From: Actinidia chinensis | Taxonomy: Eukaryota > Streptophyta > Magnoliopsida > Ericales > Actinidiaceae | Assembly (NCBI GenBank): GCA_009663005.1 | Contig: VIGQ01000204.1 | Coordinates: 1-12,500, forward strand | DNA length: 12,500 nt | Direction of reading: 5' to 3' | Part shown: positions 7,711 to 12,500 of the stretch, in pieces | How the letters are laid out: each line of letters starts with the position of its first letter | Position numbering within the stretch: the stretch's first letter is position 1 | Made by a program: the position numbers and the translations under genes | The notes under the pieces: generated by a model | The model's input: only the letters and a program-made list of their open reading frames with translations | What the model was told of the DNA's origin: nothing | Databases searched by the model: none

Positions 7711-8351
7711 AACCCAATTAAACCCCACCGAGGCTCCGTTTGGCATTAATTTTTTTTTTAATTTTTTTTTTACTTAAAATAAATAAAAAATCAATCAGAA
7801 GTGGCTTTTTTTATTTTGTTTTTGTTTGTGTAGTTAAAGTAAAACCCCCCAAAAGAAAACAAAAAAGTCAAAAAATATTGCCATTTTTGATAGAAATTTT
7901 AACAAAGACTTGACTTTTAAACATTACAAAACGAAGCCATGAATAATCTTCACTACATTAAATATATAATACAAAAATGGAAAGGAAATGCAAGTTGTGA
8001 TATATACTCATCTGAAATATGGCTACTAGCTATTAGAGGGATTTCAATTTCTCTCTTTTTTTCCTCATTCTCATTTTTTTTAATTATGTAAAAAATTCTA
8101 AATTCAACACAACCTTACGATAGTCCACGTATCACCAATCGTACTTTATGTACTCTTAGAACATCTCCACACCTAGTTATTACTCATTTTAATCAAATAG
8201 CTAGTTGATCGTTGAAAAATGGCCACCGACCGCCTAGCTTACTTGGTTTTGTGCTAGAGTCCGCTAGCCCTCTTTCGTGATGTTCTGTAACTCTAGTAGA
8301 ACCCGCGATGACTATTTCGCGTTCTGACGATTCTCTCGTTTGCATAACAAT
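7711..8351. other. AT-rich intergenic stretch with possible repeat edges
   Basis: It begins with ccgtttggcatt and long T runs. At 8160-8175 agaacatctccacacc resembles the GAGCATCTCC phrase found at the edges of many plant miniature transposons. I could not pair either with an opposite end or a target duplication. No gene is seen. Confidence 0.4.
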
Positions 8352-8359
8352 ATTACAAC

Positions 8360-8811
8360 CAATGTTTTAAAAATCGGAACCCGGGTTGAACGCGAAAAAT
8401 TATGGGTCCCGGTCTCAACTTCGGGTTTACCGATATGAACCGTGACGTCATAAATTATTTATAATAGATACAATAAAATAATTGAGGAGTTAATTGCAAT
8501 AATTTAATATTGTGAGTCAATGAGTTATAGTTGATTTTGTGAGGGTCCTAAAGTCTGATAATCCAAAAAAAAGTCCAACATCTCTCAATCGGACGTTCAA
8601 TCCTGTCACTGACGATTTACCGGTTCAACCGGCAAGTTTGATCGATTTAAGCGTGTTTTGAACAAAACGGGTTGTAAGTGGATATACAACCGGATCGTTT
8701 TTTCGACAGGTTACAGGTTCGCCCGGTCGACCGGCGATCCGATCCGATTTTTAAACTTGATTACAACTGGTAACGGTCGACCGGCCGATCCGATCCGATT
8801 TTTAAACATTG
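8360..8811. mobile_element. Non-autonomous hAT-type element with perfect 8-bp target duplication
   Basis: The left end is caatgttttaaaaatcgg (from 8360), and the reverse complement of the right end is caatgtttaaaaatcgga, ending at 8811. These are inverted repeats differing by one T. The direct repeat attacaac flanks the element perfectly at 8352-8359 and 8812-8819. An 8-bp duplication and CA...TG ends are typical of hAT transposons. The 452-bp body has no transposase. It contains several ccggttcaaccgg-type motifs, typical of plant repeats of this kind. The frame 8658-8840 crosses its end and is not a gene. The right end is present twice (see the 8725-8820 repeat). Confidence 0.8.
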
Positions 8812-8820
8812 ATTACAACT
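8725..8820. repeat. Tandem duplication of the hAT right end plus target site
   Basis: Units 8725-8768 and 8775-8820 start 50 bases apart and both read ggtcgaccgg, then (c)cgatccgatccgattttt, aaac, (a)ttgattacaact. The two differ by two single-base indels, one of them inside the terminal repeat. Each unit ends with the element terminus followed by the target sequence attacaac (8760-8767 and 8812-8819). Confidence 0.85.
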
Positions 8821-9000
8821 TTGTTATTTCTTGGCGCTAGCTCAACCCCCCAAGTCCATAACCCCAGCCCATATCCCAACAAAAAAGGCATAAAATTAAA
8901 ACCCAACAATTTAGTGCGCTTCCTCTCCTCCTCACTATGCTCTCTTGCCTCACTCACTCACTCACTATTGGTTTTCACGTTTGAATTGGTTTCGTTTTAA
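8821..9000. other. Leader-like CT-rich segment, no gene
   Basis: It holds an inverted Site II-like motif (agccca, about 8867), an A-rich stretch and a CT-rich run with a (CACT)4 microsatellite at 8951-8966. It looks like a plant 5' leader, but the plus-strand frame 8809-9000 has low-complexity content and no recognisable protein. Confidence 0.35.
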
Positions 9001-9079
9001 GTAAAATTACGGATATAATCGAACTCAAGATTCTTGAAATTTTAAGACCAAACCATCTGTTCAAGACCTTGAATCAATA

Positions 9080-9288
9080 CAATCCAACCTAAAAATAACC
9101 GATTCAGTTCATTTTTGAATTACTATTTTGGTAAGTCCGTGCCTACTACAATCTTCAGTTACTTAACAGTATTAATTCCACTCCCAATCCAAACCTAAAA
9201 ATAACTGGTTCGATTCTATTCTTACTCGATTTTTGGTAGGTAAATTTTCTACTACAATCTTCATATTACTTAAAAATTATAATTCACT
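9080..9288. repeat. Diverged tandem duplication of about 105 bp
   Basis: 9080-9182 and 9185-9288 share caatccaa(a)cctaaaaata near the start, tttttggta or attttggtaa in the middle, ctactacaatcttca, then tactta and aattccact or aattcact at the end. The copies are clearly related but well diverged, so the duplication is old. Confidence 0.7.
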
Positions 9289-9419
9289 CTATATTAAAAA
9301 ACTAACAACTAAATAGAACCTTCTTACATAAACATATATATTTCGAGAATTGTTCAAACTATATGAAATAATATATAAAAGATATTAATATAAATGTAAA
9401 ACTATTAACAAAATATTAT

Positions 9420-9595
9420 TAATATTATCCGAGTTCAATTTGATTCAGAACCGGAATCGAACTACAATTCGCGAACTGAACAATTCAAGGCGATTTTCAA
9501 AAATTTAGAATCAGAACCGAACCAATATACAAACAACCCAACCAAACCTACCGATTGGATCGGTTCGAACCGGTTTTTCGGTTCTACTGATTTTT
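9420..9595. repeat. GGTTCG/CGAACC-rich repeat fragment
   Basis: Many copies of gaaccg, cgaac and ggttcg cluster here, ending in a perfect 12-bp palindrome cggttcgaaccg at 9561-9572. Such sequence is common in plant miniature transposons. I could not find matching outer ends. A related fragment with cggtttagttcagttc lies at 9893-9935, on the far side of the CT-rich tract. Confidence 0.45.
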
Positions 9596-9599
9596 AGGA

Positions 9600-9840
9600 C
9601 GCCATCTCTCTCTCAATTCTCACCAACAAGACACCAGGCGGTCAGCCTGCCAAAACCTGCCCTGCCTCATTTTTTCTCTCTCTCACACACACACCAGGTC
9701 ACCCACCGCTGCCTCTTCTCTCCTCTCTCTCTCACTCACAGGACACGCACACAGGCCATAACCATTGCACAGGCGGCACCGCCAGTATGCTACACCACGG
9801 TCCACCACACACCACCCAACGAGGCAAGTCGATCAAGTGG
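9600..9840. repeat. CT/CA-rich low-complexity tract
   Basis: Runs of ctctctctc and cacacacac (9600-9615, 9676-9697, 9719-9735) are mixed with C-rich sequence. It separates two GGTTCG-rich fragments and may be an insertion between them or a 5'-leader-like segment. No frame with plausible protein is present. Confidence 0.5.
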
Positions 9841-9960
9841 CCATGAGAGCTGCGAGTATATGAAAACCGTGGTGTAACCGATCCGAGGACTAAACGGTTT
9901 AGTTCAGTTCAATGCGATATTGTTCATAGTTCGATTCGATTCAGAAAACTGCTAAATTGT

Positions 9961-11071
9961 TAAGTCATAATTTCGGGTTTGTCCCAATTGGAAACCGCTG
10001 ATCTCTTTACTACCAACCAATATTTTACTATTATTTGTCAAAAGGTCATAGATGATGTTGTCCTTTGCAGTCAAATAAAGATAATATCGTAACTATTGAA
10101 ATATCAAATTAGATAGATAACACTCTCAAATTGGTTAATAAACTATCAAATGATTATATTTTTTTATTTTTTCTTTATTAAATATTCAGGCTAATATCAA
10201 ATTAGCAATATGCACATCCTAGATTGGTTGACGAAAAATATCACCTTACTTAATTAAATAAATAGTTGGTCTGAAAATCTAATTAGTGGTTATCAAAATA
10301 TCAAATGACTAGTCAATGGAAATGGCTAGTCATTGTTGTAGTTGCTCTTACTATTGAGGAGTTGCCTATTTAGGCCACAAATATAGACCCACTCTTCTAA
10401 GCTGAAAACACCTGTAATCAGTAAACGAGTCAAATACAAGCAACGACAACCCACAACACAAGTCACAGTAGATATCCGATCGATATTTTCGGTCTTTGAA
10501 ATCATTTTCCTTTTAAAATAGGTGCCTTTATACTTCATGGACAAGGTCATATTTAAATTTGTAGCTTAACACTTAACATATTAATTGTTAATAGATGGAA
10601 AAACTATTAAGTCTTGGGCGAAAAACTAAAGGTCGTTACTCTTTAGTGCAAAATTTCCATTTAAAGATTAGATTGGTCCTTGCCAAGCTTGCAGAAGGAA
10701 AGCAATCATGCAGTAATATGATGATTTTTCTTAGACTAATCAACATTTAAGGTGGTGCTTAGACATTGTTAAGTAAAAGACCCAAATATCATTTTCGTAG
10801 AGAAAGGAGAGAGAAAGATATATTAAAAGTGTCATTACAAATATGCCGATGCATGTTTTCACTGGTTTACGATTGTAAACTCAATTGCGGCAGTAACAAA
10901 TCAATTGATACTTGGTAGATTTGTTTTAATGGCTTTTGCTTACTAATCTATCGTAGGATTAGATTAATGTAATTATAATGGGATTCTCATAGGCATTTGA
11001 GCTGTAGTCTTGTTTCCGCATAAAGGAATATATGGAAAATAATTTTGGTCTCGAAAATATATTATGGTGAA
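9961..11071. other. AT-rich intergenic stretch with possible MITE remnant
   Basis: The 8-mer tatcaaat occurs at 10102, 10144, 10195 and 10299. An imperfect inverted repeat (atgactag 10305-10312 / ctagtcat 10326-10333) precedes attgttgtagttgctctta, which resembles a plant miniature-transposon end. No partner end was found. The minus-strand frame 10326-10550 has no recognisable product. The remainder shows nothing. Confidence 0.4.
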
Positions 11072-11224
11072 GACAAACAACTTATAGATGGTTGAATTTT
11101 TATTTTCAAATTTCTTGTTTAATATAAAAAATACTCGAAATATTTTCGACAAACAACTTATAGATGGTTGAATTTTTCATTTTCAAATTTCTTGTTTAAT
11201 ATAAAAAATACTCGAAATATTTTT
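11072..11224. repeat. Recent tandem duplication, two 76-77-bp units
   Basis: 11072-11147 and 11148-11224 are identical except for one extra C in the second copy. Each starts gacaaacaacttatagatgg and ends ctcgaaatatttt. The near-perfect identity makes this the youngest duplication in the window. It contains no gene or known element end. Confidence 0.95.
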
Positions 11225-12095
11225 CCTTGCCAACTTTGAGAAAAAGGCAATCAGGTTTTTTGGATAACTTAGTATCCAATCTGCTAGACTAAATATCTAT
11301 CCTTTAGTTTTAAGATGTATTGGTGATTAATTCTTTTACATTGAATTAACGTAATTCTTAAGTTGAATTATCAAGAAAACAAACACATGTTGTTAGGGAG
11401 TAAGGTCCCATTTTAAATACAACTAATTTATGAGAAATGCTATATCTCGTTGAACTTTTATAGCCATTTTATACCATTGAGTACATATAATCAATGTGAA
11501 TATTATCTTCATATCTTGCCACGTAAGTAATGAAATTAAATGGGTGATATAAATTAATCTGTTGATACATAGCAACTTCTTAATTTATAATCAGTTAGGG
11601 TTATCTGATTTATCATTGTTATTTTTTGTTGGAAGACCTATATTTAGACCATATATAGTAAATTGGACAATGGTGCAATGGCGTATCAATCTTACTTCTT
11701 CATGATCAGATGGGCTAGTGAACTTTGGAGAAATAAAGTGTCATGATAGGCAATTGTAGGAGAAACATAAGGCCATACTATACAAGCACAGTCAATAGGA
11801 GGTGATATTAATACGATTTGTGGTGCTAAATTAAAATCATTCTTTAATACCTAATAATCACTATCTTGACTCATACCCATTAAGGGATTTTGCCCACTGC
11901 CCCTGTAATTGAGAACAAAGCAAATTTTAAAATATCGTGGCGTCAAGATAAATGGTTCAAATCAGCATCAGTGTAACTCAAGCAAGGACCTTCAAAGCAG
12001 GATCCCCAAGAAATGTATAGATGGGAATAGAGGGATGAAAGTCTTGGGGGAGCTCATCCCTATTTTGTGTGCCTCTAAATACTTTTATTAGAAAT
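11225..12095. other. AT-rich intergenic stretch
   Basis: No gene or repeat with defined ends. A short frame at 11909-12091 (60 residues) lies in slightly richer sequence, but it has no recognisable features and no promoter signals. Confidence 0.5.
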
Positions 12096-12487
12096 CACGG
12101 TTTGGTTTTGGTCCGATTTAAGGTAAAATCATAAATCGAACTATGAATAACGGTTTAGCCTTTTTTGGACCAAACTGAACCGTGAGAATTATCGAACCGA
12201 CACTGGTTTATTTTATGATTTTCGTTGCTCATCATAGTACTGCTATACACAGGTAAGACATAAAACAAAAACTTTGTTTAACTGTAATAAAGCTCACAAA
12301 ACTAAAAATCTAAGCTAAACTAATAAATTAAAAATCGTAATCTAAAATAATAAACTAAAAATACCTCATGGTGCAGTTCGTCTTTTAACAGTGGTTTGGA
12401 CAAAAAAACTACAAACCGAACTTGAGGGAACAATTTGATTTTTTTGAATCGTAACTGAATTGTTCGGAGAAAAACCAAACCGAACCG
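12096..12487. repeat. GGTTTGG-rich inverted-repeat element, probable MITE
   Basis: The left end reads cacggtttggttttggtcc (12096-12114). The reverse complement of the right end reads acggttcggtttggttttt, ending about 12487. These are imperfect inverted repeats. A second, inner copy (12167-12184, reverse complement cacggttcagtttggtcc) pairs even better with the left end. The interior is rich in aaactaaaaat-type sequence. No target-site duplication is clear, and the window ends 13 bases after the right end. Confidence 0.45.
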
Positions 12488-12500
12488 TATGCTTTCACAG

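Noticed and set aside
8658..8840. 60-codon frame near the hAT element as a transposase remnant
   Set aside because: Its repeated DPIRFLN motif comes from the DNA duplication of the element end, not from a protein family.
9561..9572. tRNA B-box or SINE promoter (ggttcgaa motif)
   Set aside because: The match is part of a palindrome in a GGTTCG-rich repeat. No A-box, cloverleaf or A-rich tail is found at proper distance.
11909..12091. 60-codon frame as a small gene
   Set aside because: It is short, has no leader or promoter, and has no recognisable features. Frames of this length are expected by chance.

Overview
The window looks like repeat-rich, AT-rich intergenic DNA from a flowering plant, most likely a eudicot. 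The signs are a decayed Ty1/copia retrotransposon of the plant TNT1/Tork type, a primer-binding site for plant initiator tRNA-Met, two short non-autonomous hAT-type transposons with target-site duplications, plant-style promoter motifs (TATA boxes, CT-rich leaders, Site II and telo-box motifs), and scattered GGTTCG-rich repeats. I see no bacterial genes, RNA genes or CRISPR arrays.

Layout. Positions 1-2720 hold a copia element on the minus strand. Its LTR is at about 2198-2720, the tRNA-iMet primer-binding site at 2186-2197, a broken gag at about 2150-1390 and a broken protease/pre-integrase segment at about 1310-930. The last 930 bases of the interior are not recognisable. From 3022 to about 3640 lies a second LTR-like segment with its own TATA box and a phased repeat array. 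A 183-bp hAT-type miniature element carrying a run of 20 G sits at 4383-4565. Degenerate repeats continue to about 5730.

The only candidate host gene is at about 5899-6830. It has a TATA box, a CT-rich leader, a GC-rich 148-codon reading frame at 6096-6542 and possible poly(A) signals. Its protein is not recognised. Coding-like stretches fall in more than one frame, so it may be broken or spliced. A second promoter-like cluster (telo-box, three Site II motifs, TATA) at 7570-7710 has no reading frame behind it.

A 452-bp hAT-type element at 8360-8811 has a perfect 8-bp target duplication, and its right end, including the duplication, is repeated in tandem. From 9000 to 9960 there are GGTTCG-rich repeats around a CT/CA-rich tract. 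From 9961 to 12095 the DNA is AT-rich and unannotated, apart from a recent 76-bp tandem duplication at 11072-11224. The window ends in another GGTTTGG-rich inverted-repeat element.

The genes do not form a pathway. The window is best read as layers of nested and decaying transposons around one weak candidate gene. I did not find a convincing new biological system. The most unusual items are the duplicated transposon end, the three separate roughly 28-bp phased arrays and the orphan promoter.
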